Assembly (NCBI RefSeq): GCF_900105515.1
Contig: NZ_FNSY01000001.1
Coordinates: forward strand, 2,046,001-2,110,000
Reading direction: 5' to 3'
DNA: 64,000 nt
DNA from: Streptomyces sp. 2131.1
Lineage (GTDB): Bacteria > Actinomycetota > Actinomycetes > Streptomycetales > Streptomycetaceae
The notes under the pieces are model-generated. The model had not been told where the DNA came from and did no database searches. It saw only the letters and a list, made by a program, of their open reading frames with translations. Both the position numbers and the translations under genes were made by a program. Of the stretch, positions 56,904 through 64,000 are shown one piece after another (position 1 is the first letter of the stretch; every line of letters starts with the position of its first letter).

Positions 56904-58106
56904 TTACTTGCCCGGAACGCGCAGGATCAGCGCGTCGCCCTGGCCGCCGCCGCCGCACAGGGCCGCCGCACCGGTCCCGCCGCCGCGCCGCTTCAGCTCC
57001 AGCGCCAGGTGCAGCACCACGCGGGCGCCGGACATGCCGATGGGGTGGCCGAGCGCGATGGCGCCGCCGTTGACGTTGACCTTGTCCGAGGTGACGCCGA
57101 GGTCCTTCATGGACTGGACGGCGACGGCCGCGAACGCCTCGTTGATCTCGATGAGGTCGAGGTCCTCGACGCCGATGCCCTCCTTCCTCAGGGCGTGCCG
57201 GATGGCGTTGGACGGCTGCGACTGGAGCGAGTTGTCCGGGCCTGCCACGTTGCCGTGGGCGCCGATCTCGGCGATCCAGTCGAGGCCCAGCTCCTCGGCC
57301 TTGGCCTTGCTCATGACGACGACCGCGGCGGCGCCGTCGGAGATCTGCGAGGAGGTGCCCGCGGTGATCGTGCCGTCCTTGGCGAAGGCCGGGCGCAGCT
57401 TGCCGAGGGACTCGGCGGTGGTCTCGGGGCGGATGCCCTCGTCCTTGGAGAAGAGGACCGGGTCGCCCTTGCGCTGCGGGATCTCGACCGGGGTGATCTC
57501 GGCCTCGAACAGGCCGTTCTTCTGGGCGGCGGCGGCGCGCTGGTGGGAGAGGGCGCCGATCTCGTCCTGGGCGGCGCGGTCGAGGCCGAGGCGGGCGTTG
57601 TGCTTCTCGGTGGACTCGCCCATCGGGATGTTCTCGTAGGCGTCGGTCAGACCGTCGTACGCCATCGAGTCGAGCATCTCGATCGCGCCGTACTTGTGGC
57701 CCTCGCGGGACTTCGGGAGCAGGTGCGGGGCGTTCGTCATGGACTCCTGGCCGCCGGCCACGACGACGTCGAACTCGCCGGCGCGGATGAGCTGGTCGGC
57801 CAGGGCGATGGCGTCGAGCCCGGAGAGGCACACCTTGTTGACGGTGAGCGCGGGGACGTTCATCGGGATGCCGGCCTTGACCGCGGCCTGGCGGGCGGGG
57901 ATCTGGCCCGCGCCGGCCTGGAGCACCTGGCCCATGATCACGTACTCGACCTGGTCGCCGCCGATGCCGGCCCGGTCCAGCGCCGCCTTGATGGCGATGC
58001 CTCCGAGGTCCGCGCCGGAGAAGGTCTTCAGGGAGCCGAGGAGCCGGCCCATGGGCGTCCGGGCGCCCGCGACGATCACGGAGGTGGTACCGGTCGTTCC
58101 TGACAT
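56904..58106 (-). CDS. Acetyl-CoA acetyltransferase (thiolase)
   Basis: The 400-residue enzyme condenses two acetyl-CoA to acetoacetyl-CoA or does the reverse. Catalytic residues are visible: Cys93 in NKVCLSG, the NEAFA motif, His in [16 protein letters not shown] and the second Cys in [12 protein letters not shown]. The length and motifs fit biosynthetic thiolases (PhaA/AtoB). It is divergent from the epimerase gene and followed by meaB, which places it in acyl-CoA and ethylmalonyl/methylmalonyl-CoA metabolism. Confidence 0.94.
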   Translation of the reverse strand: MSGTTGTTSVIVAGARTPMGRLLGSLKTFSGADLGGIAIKAALDRAGIGGDQVEYVIMGQVLQAGAGQIPARQAAVKAGIPMNVPALTVNKVCLSGLDAIALADQLIRAGEFDVVVAGGQESMTNAPHLLPKSREGHKYGAIEMLDSMAYDGLTDAYENIPMGESTEKHNARLGLDRAAQDEIGALSHQRAAAAQKNGLFEAEITPVEIPQRKGDPVLFSKDEGIRPETTAESLGKLRPAFAKDGTITAGTSSQISDGAAAVVVMSKAKAEELGLDWIAEIGAHGNVAGPDNSLQSQPSNAIRHALRKEGIGVEDLDLIEINEAFAAVAVQSMKDLGVTSDKVNVNGGAIALGHPIGMSGARVVLHLALELKRRGGGTGAAALCGGGGQGDALILRVPGK

Positions 58107-58152
58107 GAGGCACAGCCCCTTGGGTTAGATGTGAACGAGGGTTTACTTGAAT

Positions 58153-58166
58153 GTACTGAGCGGTAC
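58153..58166. promoter_or_regulatory. Dyad between the thiolase and epimerase genes
   Basis: GTACTGAGCGGTAC has matching GTAC ends around a 6-bp centre, 47-60 bp upstream of the thiolase start and 75-88 bp upstream of the epimerase start. It may control both genes. Confidence 0.4.
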
Positions 58167-58240
58167 CCGCCCCGTCATCCGCCCGCGAGTGTGATCGCGC
58201 GCACGTTGCGTAACCATCCGCGGCGCGCTGCACTGGTCCC

Positions 58241-58669
58241 ATGCTGACGCGAATCGACCACATCGGGATCGCCTGTTTCGACCTCGACAGGACCGTCGAG
58301 TTCTACCGCTCGACCTACGGTTTCGAGGTGTTCCACTCCGAGGTCAACGAGGAGCAGGGCGTACGCGAGGCCATGCTCAAGATCAACGATACGTCCGACG
58401 GGGGCGCCTCCTACCTCCAGCTCCTGGAGCCCACCCGGGAGGACTCGGCCGTGGGCAAATGGCTGGCCAAGAACGGGGAGGGAGTGCACCACATCGCCTT
58501 CGGTACGGCGGACGTCGACGCGGACGCCGCGGACATCCGCGAGAAGGGCGTCAGGGTGCTGTACGACGAGCCCAGGACGGGTTCGATGGGGTCCAGGATC
58601 ACCTTCCTCCACCCCAAGGACTGCCACGGGGTCCTCACAGAACTGGTCACGGCGAAGACAGAGCACTGA
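58241..58669 (+). CDS. mce: Methylmalonyl-CoA epimerase
   Basis: The 142-residue protein of the vicinal-oxygen-chelate fold interconverts (2R)- and (2S)-methylmalonyl-CoA, the latter being a polyketide extender unit. Motifs include RIDHIGIACFDLD (metal His), EGVHHIAF (second metal His pair), RITFLHPKDCHGVLTEL with the C-terminal Glu ligand. The length is typical. It is divergent from the thiolase gene and directly upstream of scy. Confidence 0.94.
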   Translation: MLTRIDHIGIACFDLDRTVEFYRSTYGFEVFHSEVNEEQGVREAMLKINDTSDGGASYLQLLEPTREDSAVGKWLAKNGEGVHHIAFGTADVDADAADIREKGVRVLYDEPRTGSMGSRITFLHPKDCHGVLTELVTAKTEH

Positions 58670-58759
58670 CCCCAGCCATACCCGCCCGGTAGAGTGGGCT
58701 CTTCCGGGCCGGGGCCGGGTCGGGGGCGCGCCGCGTCCCCAGCCGTTGATCTGTCACCA

Positions 58760-58786
58760 TTCCCCGAACGTTGAGAGCTCGGGGAA
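58760..58786 (+). promoter_or_regulatory. Hairpin overlapping the scy leader and possible ribosome-binding site
   Basis: TTCCCCGA (58760-58767) and TCGGGGAA (58779-58786) are exact inverted repeats with an 11-nt loop. The right arm includes most of GGGGAAGGA (58781-58789), the only Shine-Dalgarno-like sequence before the scy GTG at 58802. Folding could hide it; alternatively the dyad is an operator. Confidence 0.5.
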
Positions 58787-58801
58787 GGATGGGACCGCGC
58801 A

Positions 58802-61800
58802 GTGCGGGGCTACGAACGCCAGGAGAGCCACCGGGCTGAAGACGACCATCTCTCGCGGTTCGAGGCCGAGATGGACCGCCTCAGGACCGACCGGGAGAAG
58901 GCTGTCCAGCACGCCGAGGACCTCGGTTACCAGGTCGAGGTCTTGCGCGCCAAGCTGCACGAGGCGCGGCGCAGTCTGGCGATGCGCCCCGCGTACGACA
59001 GCGCGGACATCGGCTACCAGGCCGAGCAGCTGCTCCGTAACGCCCAGGTCCAGGCCGAGCAGCTGCGCAGCGACGCCGAGCGCGAGCTGCGCGACGCCCG
59101 CGCCCAGACGCAGCGCATCCTCCAGGAGCACGCGGAGCACCAGGCCCGGCTCCAGGCCGAGCTGCACAACGAGGCCGTGCAGCGCAGGCAGCGGCTCGAC
59201 CAGGAACTGGCGGAGCGCCGCCAGACCGTCGAGTCCCACGTCAACGAGAACGTCGCCTGGGCCGAGCAGCTGCGGGCCAGGACCGAGTCGCAGGCCCGCC
59301 GCCTCCTGGAGGAGTCCCGCGCCGAGGCCGAGCAGGCGCTGTCCGCCGCCCGGGCCGAGGCCGCCCGGCTCTCCGAGGAGACGCGTCTGCGGATCGGTTC
59401 GGAGGCGGAGTCCGCCCGGGCCGAGGCCGAGTCGATCCTGATGCGCGCCCGCAAGGACGCCGAGCGGATGCTCAGCGTCGCGGCGGGCCAGGCGCAGGAG
59501 GCCACGAGCCACGCGGAGCAGCTGCGGCTGTCGACGACCGCGGAGACCGAGCAGACCCGGCAGCAGACCACCGAGCTGAACCGGGCCGCCGAGCAGCGCA
59601 TGCAGGAGGCCGAGACCCGGCTGCGCGAGTCCCGGCTGGAGGCCGAGAAGGTCCTCGCCGAGGCCAAGGAGGCCGCGGTCAAGCGGCTGGCCGGTGCCGA
59701 GTCGCAGAACGAGCAGCGCACCCGTACGGCGAAGGCGGAGATCGCCCGGCTGGTCGGCGAGGCGACCAAGGAGGCCGAGACCCTCAAGGGGGAGGCCGAG
59801 CAGGCGCTCGCCGACGCCCGCGCCGAGGCCGAGAGGCTGCGCTCCGAGGCGGCCGAGGCCGCGCGCACCGCCGCCGCCGAGGACGCGGCCGCCCAGCTCG
59901 CGAAGGCGGCCAGGTCCGCCGAGGAGATCCTGACCAAGGCGTCCGAAGACGCGAAGACGGCCACCCGGGCGGCGGGCGAGGAGGCCGAGCGCATCCGCCG
60001 CGAGGCGGAGGCCGAGGCGGACCGGCTGCGCGGCGAGGCGGCCGAGCAGGCCGACCAGCTCAAGGGCGCGGCCAAGGACGACACCAAGGAGTACCGCGCC
60101 AAGACGGTCGAGCTCCAGGAGGAGGCGCGCCGGCTGCGCGGCGAGGCCGAGCAGCTGCGGTCCGAGGCGGTCGCCGAGGGCGAGCGCATCCGGGGCGAGG
60201 CGCGCCGCGAGGCCGTCCAGCAGATCGAGGAGGGCGCGAAGACCGCCGAGGAGCTGCTCGCGAAGGCCAAGGCCGACGCGGAGGAGCTGCGGGGCGCCGC
60301 GACCACCGAGAGCGAGCGCGTCCGGAGCGAGGCCGCCGAGCGGGCCGCCGCCCTGCGCAAGCAGGCCGAGGAGGCGCTCGACCGGGCCCGCGCCGAGGCC
60401 GAGCAGCTGCGCACCGAGGCCGAGGAGCAGGCCGAGGCCGCGAGGACCGCGGCCGACGAGGCGGCGTCCGCGCTGCGCGCGGAGACGGAGCTCGCGGTCG
60501 CGGCCCGGCAGTCGGAGGCGGCCGACGAGCTGGCCCGGCTGAAGGACGAGGCCGAGACCCGGGTCACCGCCGCCGAGCAGGCGCTCGGTGAGGCGCGTAC
60601 GGAGGCCGAGCGCGTCCGGCGCGAGGCGAACGAGGAGTCCGAGCGGCTCCGGGCGGAGGCGGCCGAGCGGCTGCGGACGCTCCAGGAGCAGGCCGAGGCG
60701 GAGGCCCAGCGGCTGCGCGACGAGGCCGCGGCGGACGCCTCGCAATCCCGTGCGGAGGGCGAGTCCGTCGCCGTACGGCTGCGCACCGAGGCTGCCACCG
60801 AGGCGGAGCGGCTGCGGACCGAGGCGCGGGAGAGCGCCGACCGGATGCGGTCGGAGGCAGCCGCCGCAGCGGAGCGGGTGGGAGTGGAGGCCGCCGAGGC
60901 GCTGGCCGCCGCCCAGGAGGAGGCCAACCGGCGCCGGCGCGAGGCCGAGGAGACGCTGGACGCCGCCCGCAGCGAGGCGAACCAGGAGCGCGAGCGGGCC
61001 CGGGAGCAGAGCGAGGAGCTGCTGGCGTCCGCGCGCAAGCGGGTCGAGGAGGCGCAGGCCGAGGCGCAGCGTCTGACCGGCGAGGCGGAGACCCGGGCGG
61101 CCGAGCTGGTCGCGGCGGCGGAGCAGACCGCCCAGCAGGTGCGGGACGCGGTCAGCGGGCTCCAGGAGCAGGCCGAGGCGGAGATCGCCGGGCTGCGCTC
61201 CGCCGCGGAGCATGTCGCGGAGCGGACCAGGTCGGAGGCCCAGGAGGAGGCCGACCGGCTGCGGGCCGACGCGCACGCGGAGCGGGAGCGGGCGAGCGAG
61301 GACGCCTCCCGGATCCGCCAGGTGGCCAAGGAGGAGACGGACGCCGCGAAGGCGATGGCGGAGCGTACGGTCTCCGACGCGATCGCGGAGTCCGAGCGGC
61401 TGCGGGCCGACACCGCCGAGTACAGCCAGCGGATGCGCACGGAGGCGTCGGACGCGCTGGCGTCGGCCGAGCAGGACGCGGCGCGCAGCCGGGCGGAGGC
61501 CCGCGAGGACGCCAACCGGATGCGGACCGAGGCGGCCGCCCAGGCGGACCTGCTGGTGGCCGAGGCGACCGCCGAGGCGGAGCGGATGCGCACGGAGGCG
61601 GAGCGGCAGGCCGCCAGGACCGGCGACGAGGCGGCGGGCGAGGCGGAGCGGATGCGCGCGGAGGCGGCGGCCACCGTCGGGTCCGCGCAGGAGCACGCGG
61701 CGCGTACGCGCGAGGAGTCGGAGCGGCTGCGGGCCGACGCGGAGGCGGCGGCCGAGCAGATGCGGGCCGAGGCGCGCCAGGAGGCGGACCGGCTGCTCGA

Positions 61801-62596
61801 CGAGGCGCGCGAGGCGGCGTCGAAGCGTCGGGCGGACGCGGCCGAGCAGGCGGACCAGCTCGTCAACAAGGCCCAGGAGGAGGCGCTGCGCGCGGCCACG
61901 GAGGCCGAGGAGCAGGCCGACACGATGGTCGGCGCGGCGCGCACGGAGGCCCAGCGGATCACCTCCGAGGCGACGATCGAGGGCAACTCGCTGGTGGAGC
62001 GGGCCCGGACGGACGCGGACGAGCTGCTGGTCGGCGCGCGCCGGGACGCCACCCAGATCCGGGAGCGGTCCGAGGAGCTGCGAGCCCGGGCGGAGACCGA
62101 GGTCCAGGAGCTGCACGACCGGGCGCGGCGGGAGACGGCCGAGCAGGTCAAGACGGTCGGCGAGCGCGTCGACAAGCTGATGAAGGCGGCCACCGAGCAG
62201 CGCGAGGAGGCCGCGGCGAAGGCCAAGGAGCTGCTGGCGGACGCCAATTCGGAGGCGAGCAAGGTCCGGATCGCCGCCGTGAAGCGGGCCGAGACGCTGC
62301 TGAAGGAGGCCGAGCAGAAGAAGGCCAGCCTGGTGCGCGAGGCCGAGAAGCTGCGGACGGACGCCGAGGCCGAGGCGAAGCGCGTGGTGGAGGAGGGCCG
62401 GCGCGAGCTGGAGGTTCTGGTGCGCCGGCGTGCGGACATCAACACGGAGATCTCCCGTGTCCAGGACGTGCTGGAGGCGTTGGAGTCTTTCGAGACCCCG
62501 GGGGCGGGCGGTAAGGGCGGCGCCGCACCGGCCGCCAACGTCAAGGCCGGGGCCTCTGCGGGCACTCGATCGAGTGGCAAGCAGTCCGATGGGTAG
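58802..62596 (+). CDS. scy: Scy, coiled-coil polarity and cytoskeletal protein
   Basis: Scy organises the tip-organising complex that directs polar growth of Streptomyces hyphae, together with DivIVA and FilP. The 1264-residue protein is almost entirely coiled coil. After an N-terminal region with a heptad segment (YERQESHRAEDDHLSRFEAE), it shows long runs of Ala/Glu/Arg repeats such as AEAERLRSEA and EEAERIRREA, consistent with the hendecad/51-residue repeat of Scy. The last 35 residues are Gly/Ala/Ser-rich. The GTG start at 58802 gives MRGYERQE, matching the recalled S. coelicolor start. It lies directly upstream of filP, which supports the call. Confidence 0.95.
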   Translation: MRGYERQESHRAEDDHLSRFEAEMDRLRTDREKAVQHAEDLGYQVEVLRAKLHEARRSLAMRPAYDSADIGYQAEQLLRNAQVQAEQLRSDAERELRDARAQTQRILQEHAEHQARLQAELHNEAVQRRQRLDQELAERRQTVESHVNENVAWAEQLRARTESQARRLLEESRAEAEQALSAARAEAARLSEETRLRIGSEAESARAEAESILMRARKDAERMLSVAAGQAQEATSHAEQLRLSTTAETEQTRQQTTELNRAAEQRMQEAETRLRESRLEAEKVLAEAKEAAVKRLAGAESQNEQRTRTAKAEIARLVGEATKEAETLKGEAEQALADARAEAERLRSEAAEAARTAAAEDAAAQLAKAARSAEEILTKASEDAKTATRAAGEEAERIRREAEAEADRLRGEAAEQADQLKGAAKDDTKEYRAKTVELQEEARRLRGEAEQLRSEAVAEGERIRGEARREAVQQIEEGAKTAEELLAKAKADAEELRGAATTESERVRSEAAERAAALRKQAEEALDRARAEAEQLRTEAEEQAEAARTAADEAASALRAETELAVAARQSEAADELARLKDEAETRVTAAEQALGEARTEAERVRREANEESERLRAEAAERLRTLQEQAEAEAQRLRDEAAADASQSRAEGESVAVRLRTEAATEAERLRTEARESADRMRSEAAAAAERVGVEAAEALAAAQEEANRRRREAEETLDAARSEANQERERAREQSEELLASARKRVEEAQAEAQRLTGEAETRAAELVAAAEQTAQQVRDAVSGLQEQAEAEIAGLRSAAEHVAERTRSEAQEEADRLRADAHAERERASEDASRIRQVAKEETDAAKAMAERTVSDAIAESERLRADTAEYSQRMRTEASDALASAEQDAARSRAEAREDANRMRTEAAAQADLLVAEATAEAERMRTEAERQAARTGDEAAGEAERMRAEAAATVGSAQEHAARTREESERLRADAEAAAEQMRAEARQEADRLLDEAREAASKRRADAAEQADQLVNKAQEEALRAATEAEEQADTMVGAARTEAQRITSEATIEGNSLVERARTDADELLVGARRDATQIRERSEELRARAETEVQELHDRARRETAEQVKTVGERVDKLMKAATEQREEAAAKAKELLADANSEASKVRIAAVKRAETLLKEAEQKKASLVREAEKLRTDAEAEAKRVVEEGRRELEVLVRRRADINTEISRVQDVLEALESFETPGAGGKGGAAPAANVKAGASAGTRSSGKQSDG

Positions 62597-62734
62597 CCGA
62601 CCGGCCGTCATCCGTGGTCGCACATGGACCGTCAACCGTCCGGGTGGCAAGGGTTACGGGGGTCAGCCACCCAAAAGGGGTGTCATTCTCCAGATCAAAC
62701 CGGCATCCGCTCGATGACACGCCGCTCCGGCCCC

Positions 62735-62740
62735 TAGGAT
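62735..62740 (+). promoter_or_regulatory. Possible -10 element of filP
   Basis: TAGGAT lies 41 nt upstream of the filP ATG in the 185-bp gap after scy. No good -35 is seen, and readthrough from scy is possible. Confidence 0.35.
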
Positions 62741-62781
62741 TCCCTCTATCACCTCACCGGTCTCACTTCGACAGGAACCCC

Positions 62782-63720
62782 ATGAGTGACCCTTCCTCCC
62801 CCTTCGGCTTCGAACTCGTGCGGCGTGGTTACGACCGCGGTCAGGTGGATGACCGCATTACCAAGCTCGTCGCCGACCGTGATAGTGCTCTCACCCGCAT
62901 CACATCGCTGGAAAAGCGCATCGAGGAGCTGCACCTCGAAACGCAGAACGCCCAGGCCCAGGTGAACGACGCGGAGCCGTCGTACGCGGGTCTCGGCGCG
63001 CGTGTGGAGAAGATCCTCCGCCTGGCCGAGGAGGAGGCGAAGGACCTGCGCGAGGAGGCCCGTCGCGCCGCCGAGCAGCACCGTGAGCTCGCCGAGTCCG
63101 CCGCCCAGCAGGTGCGCAACGACGCCGAGACCTTCGCCGCCGAGCGCAAGGCCAAGGCCGAGGACGACGGCGTCCGCATCGTCGACAAGGCCAAGGGTGA
63201 GGCCACCGCGCTGCGTGCCGACGCGCAGAAGGACGCGGCCCAGAAGCGCGAGGAGGCCGACGCCCTCTTCGAGGAGACCCGCGCCAAGGCCGCCCAGGCC
63301 GCCGCGGACTTCGAGACCAACCTCGCCAAGCGCCGCGACCAGTCGGAGCGCGACCTCGCGTCCCGTCAGGCCAAGGCGGAGAAGCGTCTCGCCGAGATCG
63401 AGCACCGCGCCGAGCAGCTCCGTCTGGAGGCCGAGAAGCTCCGCACGGACGCCGAGCGCCGGGCCCGTCAGACGGTGGAGACCGCGCAGCGCCAGTCCGA
63501 GGACATCGTGGCCGACGCCAACGCGAAGGCGGACCGCATCCGCAGCGAGTCGGAGCGCGAACTGGCGGCCCTCACCAACCGCCGCGACTCGATCAACGCG
63601 CAGCTGACCAACGTCCGCGAGATGCTGGCGACGCTGACCGGTGCCGCGGTGGCCGCCGCCGGCACCCCCGCCGACGAGGAGCCCGCCTCCCGAGGCGTCC
63701 CGGCCCAGCAGACCCGCTGA
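62782..63720 (+). CDS. filP: FilP, intermediate-filament-like coiled-coil protein
   Basis: FilP self-assembles into filaments behind the hyphal tip and gives mechanical strength, interacting with DivIVA and Scy. The 312-residue protein starts with a DivIVA-like segment (FELVRRGYDRGQVDDRITKL), followed by a long rod (about 25-290) of Ala/Glu/Lys/Arg heptads and a short Pro-rich tail. Length and position after scy match the S. coelicolor gene. The ATG at 62782 has AGGA about seven bases upstream. Confidence 0.95.
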   Translation: MSDPSSPFGFELVRRGYDRGQVDDRITKLVADRDSALTRITSLEKRIEELHLETQNAQAQVNDAEPSYAGLGARVEKILRLAEEEAKDLREEARRAAEQHRELAESAAQQVRNDAETFAAERKAKAEDDGVRIVDKAKGEATALRADAQKDAAQKREEADALFEETRAKAAQAAADFETNLAKRRDQSERDLASRQAKAEKRLAEIEHRAEQLRLEAEKLRTDAERRARQTVETAQRQSEDIVADANAKADRIRSESERELAALTNRRDSINAQLTNVREMLATLTGAAVAAAGTPADEEPASRGVPAQQTR

Positions 63721-63735
63721 TTCCGGTTGTCGTAC

Positions 63736-63778
63736 CCGCGTGCCCGGTTCCGCCTTTGTGGTGGCGCCGGGCACGCGG
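63736..63778 (+). terminator. filP terminator
   Basis: CCGCGTGCCCGG (63736-63747) pairs perfectly with CCGGGCACGCGG (63767-63778), 15 nt after the stop codon. Confidence 0.75.
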
Positions 63779-63796
63779 TCGTTCTAGCGTGAACGC

Positions 63797-64000
63797 ATGA
63801 TCGAGCTGGATGGCCTCACGAAGCGCTTCGGGAACAAGGTCGCCGTCGACCAGTTGTCGTGCGTGATCAGACCGGGAATGGTGACGGGTTTTCTGGGACC
63901 CAACGGGGCGGGCAAGTCCACCACGATGCGGATGATGCTCGATCTCGACAACCCCACCAGCGGGTCCGTGCGCATCGACGGCAAGCACTACCGCGAGCTC
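63797..64000 (+). CDS. ABC transporter ATP-binding protein (partial, C-terminus outside window)
   Basis: The first 68 codons are visible: MIELDGLTKRFGNKVAVDQLS, Walker A GPNGAGKST in FLGPNGAGKSTTMRMM, and the start of the helical region (LDNPTSGSVRIDGK). This is a NatA/CcmA-like exporter ATPase. TAGCGT at 63785-63790 ends 6 nt before the ATG, so the mRNA may be leaderless. The partner permease should lie just to the right. Confidence 0.85.
   Translation, partial: MIELDGLTKRFGNKVAVDQLSCVIRPGMVTGFLGPNGAGKSTTMRMMLDLDNPTSGSVRIDGKHYREL

Noticed and set aside
58754..62650. Very long minus-strand ORFs (about 1298 and 1188 codons) opposite scy
   Set aside because: They mirror the Ala/Glu/Arg repeats of scy as Leu/Gly/Arg- or Ser/Ala-rich repeats. 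This is the expected effect of high G+C codon bias on the other strand; they show no domain, start signal or signal peptide.

Overview
The window is chromosomal DNA from a Streptomyces. The evidence is the very high G+C content with strong third-position bias, frequent GTG starts, the tandem coiled-coil cytoskeletal genes scy and filP at the right end, a GlgE-type trehalose-to-glucan cluster, and the diagnostic IcmA mutase. From memory, the gene order matches the S. coelicolor core between roughly SCO5395 and SCO5460, read right to left; this was not checked by a search. No tRNA, rRNA, CRISPR array, IS transposase or prophage gene was seen. Most of the window is conserved core, so the more unusual signals lie in intergenic DNA and in small gene sets of unknown function.

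Layout, left to right. (1) 1-5.9 kb: a partial YVTN beta-propeller lipoprotein, an atypical polysaccharide deacetylase lipoprotein, an RsbW-like ATP-binding protein, an enoyl-CoA hydratase and two tandem L,D-transpeptidase lipoproteins. (2) 6.0-8.3 kb: glycogen debranching enzyme GlgX. (3) 8.3-12.0 kb: a minus-strand operon of ABC ATPase, ABC-2 permease, histidine kinase and LuxR-type response regulator. (4) 12.2-15.9 kb: two overlapping ABC exporter half-transporters whose ATPase motifs are asymmetric. (5) 16.3-18.4 kb: a secreted M4 metalloprotease with a P-domain. (6) 18.7-29.9 kb: alpha-glucan phosphorylase, divergent from glgE-treS-mak-glgB. (7) 30.0-34.7 kb: thioredoxin with a MerR regulator, a dicarboxylate transporter, and a divergent DcuS/DcuR-type two-component system. 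(8) 34.9-41.7 kb: an XRE regulator, then pfkA, pta, ackA and pyk. (9) 41.8-44.4 kb: a three-gene envelope or secreted set (two related exported proteins and a DUF6114 membrane protein). (10) 45.0-52.9 kb: YbbN-type thioredoxin, a TetR regulator, isobutyryl-CoA mutase IcmA, two DUF3817 proteins, MarR with an MFS transporter, an ArsR regulator and an MTH1187-family protein. (11) 53.1-55.7 kb: three consecutive AIM24-family genes and a MarR regulator. (12) 55.9-58.7 kb: MeaB GTPase, acetyl-CoA acetyltransferase and methylmalonyl-CoA epimerase. (13) 58.8-64 kb: scy, filP and the start of an ABC ATPase.

How the genes fit together. TreS makes maltose from trehalose, Mak phosphorylates it to maltose-1-phosphate, GlgE polymerises it and GlgB branches the glucan; GlgP and GlgX degrade the product. 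Pfk and Pyk with Pta and AckA cover glycolysis and acetate overflow. IcmA, MeaB, the thiolase, the epimerase and the enoyl-CoA hydratase belong to acyl-CoA and methylmalonyl-CoA metabolism that supplies polyketide extender units. Scy and FilP organise the hyphal tip.

The points most worth a second look are: a 24-bp perfect palindrome directly in front of icmA; a roughly 160-bp inverted-repeat element between dctA and its divergent sensor kinase; a perfect TetR-type operator at 46.2 kb; a hairpin overlapping the scy leader; the AIM24 trio; the two-paralogue-plus-membrane-protein set at 41.8-44.4 kb; and a set of promoters placed for leaderless mRNAs.
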